Under the pieces are notes generated by a model. It was not told where the DNA came from. It did no database searches and saw only the letters and a program-made list of their open reading frames with translations. Of a stretch of DNA of 64,000 bases, positions 8,913 through 17,266 are shown piece by piece (the first letter of the stretch is position 1; the number at the start of each line of letters is the position of its first letter). A program made the translations under genes and the position numbers. Location of the stretch: positions 2,046,001 through 2,110,000 of the forward strand of contig CAWJXB010000006.1 in the NCBI GenBank assembly GCA_963846775.1, read 5' to 3'. Origin of the DNA: CAVYXA01 sp963846775. GTDB lineage: Bacteria > Verrucomicrobiota > Verrucomicrobiia > Chthoniobacterales > UBA10450.

Positions 8913-10184
8913 ATGTTACATCTCGATACTGGAAATACCGCTTTCATGCTCCTGTGCGCGAGCCTGGTAATGCTGATGACGCCAGGGCTGGCATTTTTTT
9001 ACGGCGGACTCGTCGGACGAAAGAACGTGCTCGCCATCATGATGCAGAGTTTCGTCTCGATGGGCTGGACCACGGTGCTGTGGTGGGCCTTCGGTTTCTC
9101 GCTCTGTTTCTCCGGCGATCAGCAGAGCGGCACGGATTTCTTTGGCATTATCGGTAACCTGAACTGGGCCGGTCTGCGCGGCATCACCCTCGCGACCCCA
9201 TCGTCTAACGATACGATCCCCATGATCGTTTTCTGCGGTTACCAGATGATGTTCGCCGTGATCACACCGGCGCTCATCACCGGCGCATTCACGAACCGGA
9301 TCACGTTCAAGGCTTACATGCTGTTTCTGACGGCGTGGCTGATTTTCGTTTACTTCCCGTTCGTCCACATGGTCTGGGGTGGTGGCATCCTCGCGCAGTG
9401 GGGCGTCAAGGATTTTGCCGGCGGAATTGTCGTGCACAACATCGCCGGGATCGCCGCGCTCGCTTCCGTTCTTTACGTCGGCAAACGTAAAGTCCTCGAT
9501 CGCGGTCCACATAGCATTCCGTTGGTCGCGCTCGGGACCGGGTTGCTCTGGTTCGGTTGGTACGGCTTCAATGCCGGCTCCGAGTTTCGCGTCGATTCGA
9601 CGACAGCAGTGGCGTTCCTCAACACCGATATCGCTGCTTCGTTCGCGGCCATCGCGTGGTTGCTGGTGGATTGGCGCGTTTCCAAGAAACCAAAATTCCT
9701 CGGTCTGCTCACGGGCGCGGTGGCGGGTCTGGCCACGATCACGCCGGCGGCGGGCTACGTGTCGCCGGCAACCGCAGCCATCATCGGATCCGTGGCGGGT
9801 GTGGTTTGTTATTATGCCTGCGCGCTCAAGAATTGGCTGAAATGGGATGACGCGCTCGATGTCTGGGGCGTGCATGGCGTAGGCGGCTTTCTCGGCATTG
9901 CTCTGCTGGGCGTCTTCGCTTCGACCGCGTGGAACCCGGCGACAAACGGTGGCGTGAACGGACTGCTCGCTGGCGACTCGACCTTCTTCTTGAAACAAGT
10001 TTGCGCAGGACTATTTTCGTCCGTTTGGGCGTTCACTTTTACATTGGGGATGCTCTGGATCATCGATCGCATCACGATCGTCCGGGTAGCCGACACGCAC
10101 GAGGAAGTTGGCCTCGACGAAGCGCTCCACGGCGAGACTGCGTACGTGGAAGTGGATGTAGCGCGTCCGATCCGGTCAACCTGA
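8913..10184 (+). CDS. amtB: Ammonium transporter (Amt family)
   Basis: The 423-residue protein has the Amt pattern of about eleven membrane spans with no long signal peptide. The signature DFAGGIVVHNIAG supplies the conserved Asp167 and pore His175, and WGVHGVGGFLG supplies the second pore His321. It conducts ammonium/ammonia across the inner membrane. A good ribosome site (GGAGG, 8901-8905) precedes ATG 8913. Unusually, no glnK/PII gene follows. It lies between the broken and the intact metallopeptidase copies. The stretch from 8836 to 8912 should hold its promoter; I see no sigma-54 box there. Confidence 0.95.
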   Translation: MLHLDTGNTAFMLLCASLVMLMTPGLAFFYGGLVGRKNVLAIMMQSFVSMGWTTVLWWAFGFSLCFSGDQQSGTDFFGIIGNLNWAGLRGITLATPSSNDTIPMIVFCGYQMMFAVITPALITGAFTNRITFKAYMLFLTAWLIFVYFPFVHMVWGGGILAQWGVKDFAGGIVVHNIAGIAALASVLYVGKRKVLDRGPHSIPLVALGTGLLWFGWYGFNAGSEFRVDSTTAVAFLNTDIAASFAAIAWLLVDWRVSKKPKFLGLLTGAVAGLATITPAAGYVSPATAAIIGSVAGVVCYYACALKNWLKWDDALDVWGVHGVGGFLGIALLGVFASTAWNPATNGGVNGLLAGDSTFFLKQVCAGLFSSVWAFTFTLGMLWIIDRITIVRVADTHEEVGLDEALHGETAYVEVDVARPIRST

Positions 10185-10481
10185 CGGCACCGAAACCGGC
10201 AGCCAGTTTGATCCTTCGCCCTGAACTTCGTTTCGATGGCGCCTTGAGTGGGACGCGACCATTCAGTGATTCGAGCGATTCCAGCCAATTCACAGCCGGC
10301 ATTGACGTCATCATCGCTTTTTAATGGCGCATGAGGCGACGGTGTCGAGCTTGGCGGCAAGATCGACAACTCAGCCTGGACTGATACCGTGCGCGAGATG
10401 GAGGCGGCCGATTGGGCATCCAGCCGAAGGCTGATCGATGAAGGTTGAGGGATGAGGGAAAAACCTTAAGACTACTCCCGA
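10185..10481. other. Gap of about 300 bases between amtB and the metallopeptidase gene
   Basis: No gene is supported. It contains a copy of AAGATCGACA at 10359-10368 in a context (CGGCAAGATCGACA) like the one upstream of the broken copy at 8230-8242. This suggests that part of the leader was duplicated with the gene. No clear terminator for amtB is visible. Confidence 0.45.
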
Positions 10482-11489
10482 ATGGAATCACCCGATTGGG
10501 TATCACTCACCGATGAAGAGCTTCTCGAATGGCGCATTTCCAAGCTTGGCCTAAAGCTCGAGGGGACTTCGCTCGAACCGCTGATCAAGCAGCTTTACGA
10601 TGAGCTTTCGGCCAAGGGATTGACGTTTCATCCGCCGTGTCATATCGGCGATGAATGGTTTGTACCGATCGGGATACCGGCGATTTTTATTCCGTTTTTT
10701 CTCGTGCACAACCGGTTACGCGGGCTGGAGCGGAGCATGATGCTCGAAGTCGAGGGCGAGACGCCGGAGTGGTTCATGAAACTGATGCGGCACGAGGCGG
10801 CGCACGCCTACAGCTACGCGTATCAGATTCAGCGGAAAAAGACGTGGCAGAAGTTCTTCGGGAAGACCTCATCCGAAACCACGCCCACGACCTATCGACC
10901 GCGACCATTTAGCCGCAGTTATGTTGTGCATCTGGAAGATTGGTACGCCCAGGCGCATCCGGATGAAGATTTCGCTGAGACATTCGCGATCTGGCTGACG
11001 CCGGGATTGGACTGGCGCGCGCGCTACGCCGGTTGGCGCGCCGTGAAGAAGCTGGAGTATGTCGATGAACTGATGGGTTCGCTGGCCGGCAAACCGCCCA
11101 CGCACCTGCCGCCTTATCGCGAAGCCGATTACAATTGCCTGAATGTAAAGCTCAAAACTTATTACGCCCGGAAACGGAAGCTTTACCAAGATACCTATCC
11201 GGATTTCTACGATACCGATCTGCGACAGCTTTTCGGCGCACCGGCCGGGATCAGGGCGGGTGCGTATTTGCGGAAGAGAAAACGGCGACTGCTCAACTCC
11301 GTTTGTCAGTGGACTAACGAAAAGAAATATCGGGTAAACAAACTTTTGACGCGTCTGGCCGACCGGGCCGATCAGCTTGGCTTGCATGTTCTGAACGACG
11401 ATCCACAACAGGATTTTCGCGTTACCGCGTTCATCACCACGCTGGTGATGAATTATCTTTTTACCGGCAGGTTTAAACGGACGAAGTAA
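10482..11489 (+). CDS. Putative zinc-binding metallopeptidase
   Basis: The 335-residue protein contains a zincin-type motif MRHEAAHAYSYAYQ (HEAAH) near residue 106 and, about 60 residues later, HPDEDFAETFAIWLTP, whose Glu is a likely third ligand. This matches the 'putative zinc-binding metallopeptidase' families with HExxH plus DFAETFA. A basic C-terminal half without recognised fold follows. There is no signal peptide, so a cytoplasmic role is likely. The next gene, an ATP-grasp ligase, starts 4 bases after its stop, so the two are almost certainly translated together. The substrate is unknown. The ribosome site before ATG 10482 is weak. Confidence 0.7.
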   Translation: MESPDWVSLTDEELLEWRISKLGLKLEGTSLEPLIKQLYDELSAKGLTFHPPCHIGDEWFVPIGIPAIFIPFFLVHNRLRGLERSMMLEVEGETPEWFMKLMRHEAAHAYSYAYQIQRKKTWQKFFGKTSSETTPTTYRPRPFSRSYVVHLEDWYAQAHPDEDFAETFAIWLTPGLDWRARYAGWRAVKKLEYVDELMGSLAGKPPTHLPPYREADYNCLNVKLKTYYARKRKLYQDTYPDFYDTDLRQLFGAPAGIRAGAYLRKRKRRLLNSVCQWTNEKKYRVNKLLTRLADRADQLGLHVLNDDPQQDFRVTAFITTLVMNYLFTGRFKRTK

Positions 11490-11493
11490 CGGT

Positions 11494-12513
11494 GTGAAAA
11501 AGAAGCTTAAAGTCCTGGTTCTTTTTGACGGCGCCGGCCCGACCACGCTCGACCAGGATTTTTCGTCCGAAATGAAAACGCCCGATTGGAAGACCGAGGC
11601 GAACGTGATGGCCGCGCTCGGCGCGCTCGGTCACACCGCCGAGCATCTCGCCATCTACGACGATGTCGATCTTGTCCGACAAAAATTGGAAACGTTCGCC
11701 CCCGATGTCCTTTTCAATCTGGTCGAGCAGTTCCGGAACAAGTCCGGACTCGACCAAAACGTCGCTTCGTTTCTGGAGCTGCAAGGCCTGCCGTTTACCG
11801 GATGCGGCTCGACCGGTCTAACGCTCTGCAAAGACAAGGGGATATCGAAGAAAATTCTGCATTACCACGGAATTCACGTTCCCAATTTCGGCGTGATTCC
11901 GCGCGGCCAGCGCGCCACGCGCCTGAAACATTTGAAGTTTCCGCTCCTCGTAAAACCGGTGAAAGAAGAAGCCTCGTATGGAATTTCTCAGGCTTCATTC
12001 GTCGAAAGCGACGAAGCGTTTCGCGATCGCGTGGCGTTTGTTCACGAGAAGTACACCAGCGACGCGATCGCGGAGGAATACATCGAAGGCCGTGAGCTTT
12101 ACGTCAGCATCATGGGTAACACGCGCCTCGTCGTTTTTCCAATCCGCGAGCTGGTCTTTCGCGAGGTGCCGCCAAATGAACCCAAGATCGCCACGTTCAA
12201 GGCAAAATGGGACGAGGAATATCGGAAACGCTGGGGATTGGAAAACCAGTTCGCCGGCAAACTTGATCCCGCGCTGGTCAACCAAATCGAAGAAACCTGC
12301 AAACGCATCTATCGCCTGCTCACGATTGACGGTTACGCCCGGATCGATCTGCGGATCACTGCGAACAACGAAATCTATTTCATCGAGGCCAATCCCAATC
12401 CGCATCTGGCCGAAGACGAAGACTTCGCCCTTTCCGCCGGAAAAGCCGGTCTGGCTTATCCACAATTGATCGACCGTATCGCGCGCCAGGGAGTAAGAAC
12501 GGAGCGCGGCTAG
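11494..12513 (+). CDS. ATP-grasp ligase, D-alanine-D-alanine ligase-like
   Basis: The 339-residue product starts with GTG. It has an N-terminal Rossmann-like region (LKVLVLFDGAGP), the pre-ATP-grasp substrate motif FTGCGSTGLTLCKDKGISKKIL, nucleotide-binding LLVKPVKEEASYGI, EEYIEGRELYVSI and the metal-ligand segment RIDLRI...FIEANPNPHL. This is the Ddl/RimK-type fold that joins a carboxylate to an amine through an acyl-phosphate. The usual ddl context (mur/fts genes) is absent. Tight coupling to a metallopeptidase suggests a peptide-tailoring or peptide-recycling pair rather than the housekeeping Ddl. Confident in fold, not in substrate. Confidence 0.8.
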   Translation: MKKKLKVLVLFDGAGPTTLDQDFSSEMKTPDWKTEANVMAALGALGHTAEHLAIYDDVDLVRQKLETFAPDVLFNLVEQFRNKSGLDQNVASFLELQGLPFTGCGSTGLTLCKDKGISKKILHYHGIHVPNFGVIPRGQRATRLKHLKFPLLVKPVKEEASYGISQASFVESDEAFRDRVAFVHEKYTSDAIAEEYIEGRELYVSIMGNTRLVVFPIRELVFREVPPNEPKIATFKAKWDEEYRKRWGLENQFAGKLDPALVNQIEETCKRIYRLLTIDGYARIDLRITANNEIYFIEANPNPHLAEDEDFALSAGKAGLAYPQLIDRIARQGVRTERG

Positions 12514-12561
12514 CGGCGTTTAGCGCCACCAGACTGAAAGTCCCCCCAAAAGCTTTCGGGG

Positions 12562-12585
12562 CACAGACTCAAGTTTGTGTTCTTA
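12562..12585 (+). terminator. Candidate intrinsic terminator after the ATP-grasp gene
   Basis: An imperfect hairpin CACAGACT-CA-AGTTTGTG is followed by TTCTT between two convergent genes. A second weak hairpin (CCCC-AAAAGCTTTC-GGGG) lies just upstream at 12544-12561. The T-run is short, so this may equally be a border repeat. Confidence 0.35.
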
Positions 12586-13074
12586 TCTCAGCTTTCCTTG
12601 AGTATTCTTGGCCAGATCAAGATGTTCTTGGACCACCTTGCTCGTTTGCTCGGCAAATTGTTTCAGATCAGGGTCGTTCGTCTCGCTCGCTTCCTTCTGA
12701 AATTCGGCCAGATCTTTCTCGTGGTCTTTTACCATCGATTCAATGTAAGCCTTATCAGAAGTCCACTTTTCGGTCGGCTTTTTGGTAGGCAACGTCACGC
12801 CCTTTTTCTCGGCGATCGATTTCAGCTCCTCGTTCGCTTTGGAGTGATCGGTCACCATCCGTTCCCCGAATGATTTTACATCAGCGTTGGTGGCGTTTTG
12901 CGCCGCCACTTTGCCCATCGCGACTTCCAGTTCGCCGCCTTTGGCAGCGGCCTTCATGAATGCGCGATCGCTCGCGCTGAGCGAACCTTTTTCATTGGTT
13001 GCGGCCAGGCAAAGCGCACCGCTGATGGCAACGACAAGCCCGATTAGTGGTAAAATTTTGAATCCAGATTCCAT
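12583..13074 (-). CDS. DUF4142 exported protein
   Basis: The 163-residue product has an N-terminal signal-type helix (KILPLIGLVVAISGALCLAA) and then a helical DUF4142 domain: SASDRAFMKAAAKGGELEVAMGK, FGERMVTDHSKANEEL and ESMVKDHEKDLAEFQKEA. The family is a ferritin-like four-helix fold of unknown function, usually periplasmic and stress-associated. ATG 13074 has a strong ribosome site (AGGAGGG, 7 bases upstream). It is monocistronic with a repeat-rich leader from 13075 to 13276 that includes a hairpin tract ending CTACC near 13180. Confidence 0.85.
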   Translation of the reverse strand: MESGFKILPLIGLVVAISGALCLAATNEKGSLSASDRAFMKAAAKGGELEVAMGKVAAQNATNADVKSFGERMVTDHSKANEELKSIAEKKGVTLPTKKPTEKWTSDKAYIESMVKDHEKDLAEFQKEASETNDPDLKQFAEQTSKVVQEHLDLAKNTQGKLR

Positions 13075-13276
13075 AATTTCCCTCCTGTGATCTTCTATTG
13101 GTAAGATCGCATTCCAGACCAGCGACGGATGTGGATGTTCGCCAGATTTGTGGGCTGAAGGCGGCAATGTGCCGCTCCTACCGGAGCTTGCCGTCAGTAT
13201 TGGTAACTCGTCTACAAACATGCTGCGGCTACGGCGCTGGATCTAACTCGGCAAACACCGGGTATTCAACAGTTTG

Positions 13277-14677
13277 CTACGTCGGCTGATACGAGCTTTC
13301 CACGCGCTGTGCGACATCCTTGTAGCCGTAGTCCACCTCGTAAATCTGTTTCATGCAATTGAGCGCTTTCTCGCGCTCACCCATTCGCTCGTAAACCAGG
13401 CCAAGATTATAAACGACCTCCTTCTTCATCCCGTCCATGGACAAGATTTCCTTCGACGCTTCCTCCAGTTGTTTCATCGCCAGATCCAGCATGCCGAGCT
13501 CGGCGTAACAGCGGCCGAGAAGGTTCATCGCTTTCAGCCGGGCAGTCGGATTTTGCCGGGCGCGTTGCAATTCCGGCAACGCTTCTCGCAGCTGCCCCGC
13601 CTTCAACAGCTGTTCGGCCAGCTCAAAGCGAAGCTGAAGATCGGTCGGATTCCTCGCGACACAATCGCGCGCATCCGCGATCAAAACTTCGACCCGCTTC
13701 TGTTTTGCCGCCTTCAGCTCCTGGGATTTTTGCCCACGGAGCTCATCATTGAGAACAGGCAACGCAAGAAATTCCTCGTGCTGCGCAATCTCGCGGTCGA
13801 GCTGCTTGATCTTCATATCTGAAATTTTGCGGACGATGCCGGTATCTGCGCCTTTCGTTAGGTCACAGACGTATTGATACCAGGCGCTGGCCGATTCAAG
13901 ATCCTGCTTTTCTTCATAAAGGGACGCCAGCCGACGCGCCAGAACGACATTTTCCGGCTCGGCCTGGTGTCGTTCATACGTCTCGCCAATCTGTTGATCG
14001 AGCGATTCGCCGGCCAACTTCATCCGGCCCTGTTGCTCCAGTGAGATGGCCACTTCCTTGTCCTTGATCAAATCACGGTAGCTCACCGCCTGGGTCCAGC
14101 CGCCACTTTTCATCGAGGCCCGGGCTGACGCATCTTTGCCCAGCCGCAACGCCTCACTATCGAGCGGATTAATTTCGCTGATTCGATTATAAACCTCGGC
14201 TTCCTTCTCCGGTTCGCCCAGCTCTTTGTGCAGCCGCGCCAGTTCGCGCAATGATCTCGCGTCCCGCGGATTTTCCTCGAGCAACGTCTCCAGCGCGAAC
14301 AGGCCAAGCTCCAGCCAGCCCGCCGCCACGGCCGCTTCCTTCAACGCCAGGTTCGCCTGTTTGTGATATGGCTCATCCTCCAGGACTTTCTCGATCATCT
14401 CGACCGCGCGTGCCGGGTCTTTCTTCATCTCGCGCTGTGCCTTCATGATCGCAATCGGCGCGGTCGAGATGGTGAACGTCCTTTTCCTGACCGCTTTGCT
14501 TTTCGTGACCTCGATCCGCCGGAGTAATTGACGGCCAGTCAGGAACTCCGGTTCCTGTTTCAAGATTCCTTGCAGAAGCGAGATGGCGTATCCGAAATTG
14601 CGCAGCTCAATCGCTGCCACTGCTTTGAGCCAATGGCTCCGTTGCGTCTCGCTCAGGTCTTTTTCGGTTTTGACCAC
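13277..14677 (-). CDS. Tetratricopeptide-repeat protein
   Basis: About 466 residues of helical repeats are seen. TPR-like units include WLKAVAAIELRNFGYAISLLQGIL, ALFALETLLEENPRDARSLRELARLHKELGEPEKEAEVY and VVYNLGLVYERMGEREKALNCMKQI, separated by a charged coiled-coil-like middle part (DREIAQHEEFL, ELKAAKQKRVEVL). There is no signal peptide or enzyme domain, so it is probably a scaffold. The open frame reaches back to 14794 inside the upstream gene, but GTG 14677, four bases after the aldo/keto reductase stop, is the natural coupled start. Confidence 0.75.
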   Translation of the reverse strand: MVKTEKDLSETQRSHWLKAVAAIELRNFGYAISLLQGILKQEPEFLTGRQLLRRIEVTKSKAVRKRTFTISTAPIAIMKAQREMKKDPARAVEMIEKVLEDEPYHKQANLALKEAAVAAGWLELGLFALETLLEENPRDARSLRELARLHKELGEPEKEAEVYNRISEINPLDSEALRLGKDASARASMKSGGWTQAVSYRDLIKDKEVAISLEQQGRMKLAGESLDQQIGETYERHQAEPENVVLARRLASLYEEKQDLESASAWYQYVCDLTKGADTGIVRKISDMKIKQLDREIAQHEEFLALPVLNDELRGQKSQELKAAKQKRVEVLIADARDCVARNPTDLQLRFELAEQLLKAGQLREALPELQRARQNPTARLKAMNLLGRCYAELGMLDLAMKQLEEASKEILSMDGMKKEVVYNLGLVYERMGEREKALNCMKQIYEVDYGYKDVAQRVESSYQPT

Positions 14678-14681
14678 GCCG

Positions 14682-15722
14682 TCACGCGGCCGCCGTTTCC
14701 TGCGGCAGTTCCATTGTGCCCTTGAATTTAGGTTCTTCTGGTTCGAGCCCGAAGTTGGCGGCGTAAAGACGGTCGATCCTGGCCAGCTCGTCACTGGTTA
14801 ACGCCGGCGTCTCCGGCGCTGTGGCGAATTCCACCAGTTGCTCGGCGTTGTAAATGTTAGGTAAGGTCGAGGCGATCCGGTCGTCGGCCAATAGCCATTG
14901 CAACGCGGCCTGCCCGAGTGTCCGATCGGCGTTCTCCAGAAAACGCAACTGGTCTATCTTCTTGATTCCGTTGAGCAGCCAGCTCCGCGGCCGATGCACC
15001 CGGTGATCACCCGGCGGAAAAATCGTGTCGGCCGTGTATTGGCCCTCGAGCATTCCGGACGAATGGGTGACGCGAATCAGAAACATGGTGTCTTTGCCCG
15101 CCTCGGTGCCCGCATCTTGCATCGCGCGGCCCGGATGCTGTTCCAGCATATTGTAGATATGTTGCACGCTCGTGACGTTGCGTTCGCGGATGCAATTGAT
15201 CCCTTCATACATCCATCCAATCGCCGGCCCGAGCGCGACGCCGTAATAACGCACTTTCCCGGTGGACTTCAGTTCTTCCAACGTCTTCCACAACGCGTCG
15301 TCATCGATCTGTTGCATCCTAATGTTGTGCAACTGGAGCAGATCGATCCGGTCCGTCTTCAACCGCTTCAGCGCCGCATCGGTCGCGCACCGGATAGCGT
15401 CCGGCGAAAAATCCTGCGGAATCTCGCGCTGACCTCGCCCGCGCGCCTCACCGAAATGCACAAAATCGTAACCGACCTTTGTCGCAATCACGATCTCATC
15501 GCGCTGATTCGGAAACGCTTTTGCGATCAATTCCTCGCTCAAGCCGTTGCCATAGGTGTCCGCGGCATCGAACAACGTGACGCCGAGATCGAACGCCTTG
15601 TGCATGAGGGCAATGGCCTCGCCCTCGGTAAAATTGCCCCACCAGCCGGTCGAAATGGTCCAGAGCCCAAAGCCGACCTCGCTCACGGTGAGATCGGTGT
15701 TTTTGTAAGTGCGGAAGCGCAT
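14682..15722 (-). CDS. Aldo/keto reductase
   Basis: The 346-residue protein shows the AKR (beta/alpha)8 pattern: FGLWTISTGWWG, catalytic Asp/Tyr in FDAADTYGNG, Lys in IVIATKVG, His in DLLQLHN, and an NADPH-binding C-terminal part (GQAALQWLLAD). It would reduce an aldehyde or ketone, but the substrate cannot be predicted. It is the first gene of a two-gene operon with the TPR gene. A short-period repeat (GTTGAGC/GTTGGAC units) occupies part of the divergent gap to the next gene. Confidence 0.88.
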   Translation of the reverse strand: MRFRTYKNTDLTVSEVGFGLWTISTGWWGNFTEGEAIALMHKAFDLGVTLFDAADTYGNGLSEELIAKAFPNQRDEIVIATKVGYDFVHFGEARGRGQREIPQDFSPDAIRCATDAALKRLKTDRIDLLQLHNIRMQQIDDDALWKTLEELKSTGKVRYYGVALGPAIGWMYEGINCIRERNVTSVQHIYNMLEQHPGRAMQDAGTEAGKDTMFLIRVTHSSGMLEGQYTADTIFPPGDHRVHRPRSWLLNGIKKIDQLRFLENADRTLGQAALQWLLADDRIASTLPNIYNAEQLVEFATAPETPALTSDELARIDRLYAANFGLEPEEPKFKGTMELPQETAAA

Positions 15723-15822
15723 GGAGTCAGTCTAGCTAATGGGGAAGCAAACGTCCAACCCCGAAAGCTTTCGCGAGCAGGCAGCGCAACACCAATGTTC
15801 AACATTTGCGGAACAGCTCTGA

Positions 15823-15860
15823 ATTGAGCGTTGGACGTTGAGCGTTGAGCGTTGAACGTT
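15823..15860. repeat. GTTGAGC-type short-period repeat before the CbiX-like gene
   Basis: Seven-base units of the form GTTGAGC, GTTGGAC and GTTGAAC follow one another and end 6 bases before ATG 15867. Related GTCCAAC units recur inside dxr (26692-26763) and inside the B12/GTPase gene (33045-33101). Confidence 0.7.
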
Positions 15861-15866
15861 TTCCCC

Positions 15867-16697
15867 ATGCCCGCGAACGCGCTCCTCATCGTTGGCCATG
15901 GTTCCACCGTGAACCCGGATTCCAGCGCGCCGACTCTTTCCCACGCCGCCGAGATTCGCCGGCGCAACATCTTTGCTCAGGTCGAGTGCGCGTTTTGGAA
16001 GGAGGAAGCGAGCCTGCGCGACGCGTTGTTTTTGTTCGATCCGGAATTTGTCCGCAACGTCTCGGTCGTGCCCAATTTTATCAGCGAAGGCTATTTCACC
16101 CAGACGGTAATTCCGCGGGAACTCGAGTTGAGTGTTCGCATCACCAAGCGGCCAGGCGGCCAAATCTGGAATTACTGCGAGCCGGTGGGAAATCATCCCG
16201 CCATGACCGATTTGCTGCTTAAACGTGCACACGAAACGGCGCCGGCGGTCGATCCTCGCCAAACGACTCTGTTCATCGCCGCCCACGGTACGGACTTGAA
16301 CGAAAACAGCGCCCTAGCCGCCAAGCGTGAAGCCGACCGAATCCGCGCGCTCGGCAAATATTCCGCCGTGATCAACATTTACATGGAAGAACCACCGCTC
16401 ATTTCGAATTGGCGGAAATTGACCGATACGCCAAATGTCATCGTCGTTCCATTTTTCATCGCCGACGGCCTCCACAGTTACCAAGACATTCCGGTCCTGC
16501 TCGGAATCGCGGAGGAGCGGCGGCTTTCCAGCCGCCGAGCAGGAAAAGATGGGCGGCCGGAAAGCCGCCCATCCGAAATCTTCCGGCATAATCCCTACAA
16601 GATTGGTAATCGGTCGCTCTTTTACGCCCCCTCCATCGGCACAGATCCCGGGTTTACCGATATCATCATCGAGCAGGCCCGCTCTGTCACCCCGTAG
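15867..16697 (+). CDS. CbiX/sirohydrochlorin chelatase-like protein
   Basis: The 276-residue protein has two chelatase half-domains, each opening with the His loop of the family: LLIVGHGSTVNPDS near residue 7 and LFIAAHGTDLNENS near residue 135. Together with NPYKIGNRSLFYAPSIGTDPGF at the end, this resembles Deinococcus DR2241-type CbiX proteins. Metal insertion into a tetrapyrrole is the family role; no other cobalamin or siroheme genes are nearby. Residues about 217-236 (RRLSSRRAGKDGRPESRPSE) are encoded by a double palindrome and look like an in-frame insertion. A separate DR2241-like Fe-S domain gene lies two genes downstream. Confidence 0.75.
   Translation: MPANALLIVGHGSTVNPDSSAPTLSHAAEIRRRNIFAQVECAFWKEEASLRDALFLFDPEFVRNVSVVPNFISEGYFTQTVIPRELELSVRITKRPGGQIWNYCEPVGNHPAMTDLLLKRAHETAPAVDPRQTTLFIAAHGTDLNENSALAAKREADRIRALGKYSAVINIYMEEPPLISNWRKLTDTPNVIVVPFFIADGLHSYQDIPVLLGIAEERRLSSRRAGKDGRPESRPSEIFRHNPYKIGNRSLFYAPSIGTDPGFTDIIIEQARSVTP
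16519..16570 (+). repeat. Double palindrome inserted in the CbiX-like coding region
   Basis: Two hairpins occur back to back: GGCGGCT-TTCC-AGCCGCC (16519-16536) and GGGCGGC-CGGAAA-GCCGCCC (16551-16570). Each carries an inverted copy of the same GGCGGCTTTCC arm. They keep the reading frame and encode an Arg/Ser-rich stretch unlike its surroundings. Confidence 0.7.
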
Positions 16698-16777
16698 CGC
16701 GACGCGGAAAAATTCATGCCAAGAGTTGAAATCGCGCTGGCGCTTGTCTTGTTTTCGGCCAGATTGCACTCCCGCAA

Positions 16778-17236
16778 ATGAAGGACATTACTTGCAAAAA
16801 ACTCCAGGAAATCGGGGCATTTGCGTTGGCCGGCGGCTGCACCAGCAAACGAATGAAGCAGTTCGTCGAGATGATTCGCTCCGCCCGTGATTATCGTTGG
16901 GTCGGCGTTTACAAGATCGTGAACAAAGATTTCGTCATCCTCGCCGGCAGTGGCGACGAACCACCCGCCTACCCTCGGTTCCCGATGACCCAGGGATTGT
17001 GCGGCGCAGTCTTGGAGTCGGGCAAACCGCTCATCGTCGGAGACGTGCACAAGGACGTGCGCTATCTGCCCACGTTTCACACCACGAAATCGGAGATCAT
17101 TGTCCCGATGCGGAACGACCACAAAAAAATCGTCGGCATGCTCGACGCCGAGAGCGCAAAACTGAACGCGTTCGATGAGGAAGATCGACAATTCCTCGAG
17201 CGCGCCGGCGGATTGATCGCCCACTGCCTGCAGTAA
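16778..17236 (+). CDS. GAF-domain protein
   Basis: The 152-residue protein is a single GAF domain: FVEMIRSARDYRWVGVYKI, FPMTQGLCGAVLESGKPLIVGDV, EIIVPMRNDHKKIVGMLDAES and FDEEDRQFLERAGGLIAHCL. It resembles free-methionine-sulfoxide reductase type GAF proteins and keeps the Cys in QGLCGAV, but the second family cysteine motif (HIAC-like) is replaced by FHTT. Enzyme activity is therefore doubtful and a small-molecule sensor is as likely. It lies between the CbiX-like gene and the DR2241-like Fe-S gene, all on the plus strand with short gaps. Confidence 0.8.
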   Translation: MKDITCKKLQEIGAFALAGGCTSKRMKQFVEMIRSARDYRWVGVYKIVNKDFVILAGSGDEPPAYPRFPMTQGLCGAVLESGKPLIVGDVHKDVRYLPTFHTTKSEIIVPMRNDHKKIVGMLDAESAKLNAFDEEDRQFLERAGGLIAHCLQ

Positions 17237-17266
17237 CGCGGCGCGCCCGGCGGTCGCGCCCTACCA

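Noticed and set aside
8916..9998. Long minus-strand frame (360 codons) opposite amtB.
   Set aside because: Shadow of the clear Amt gene; no recognisable protein features.
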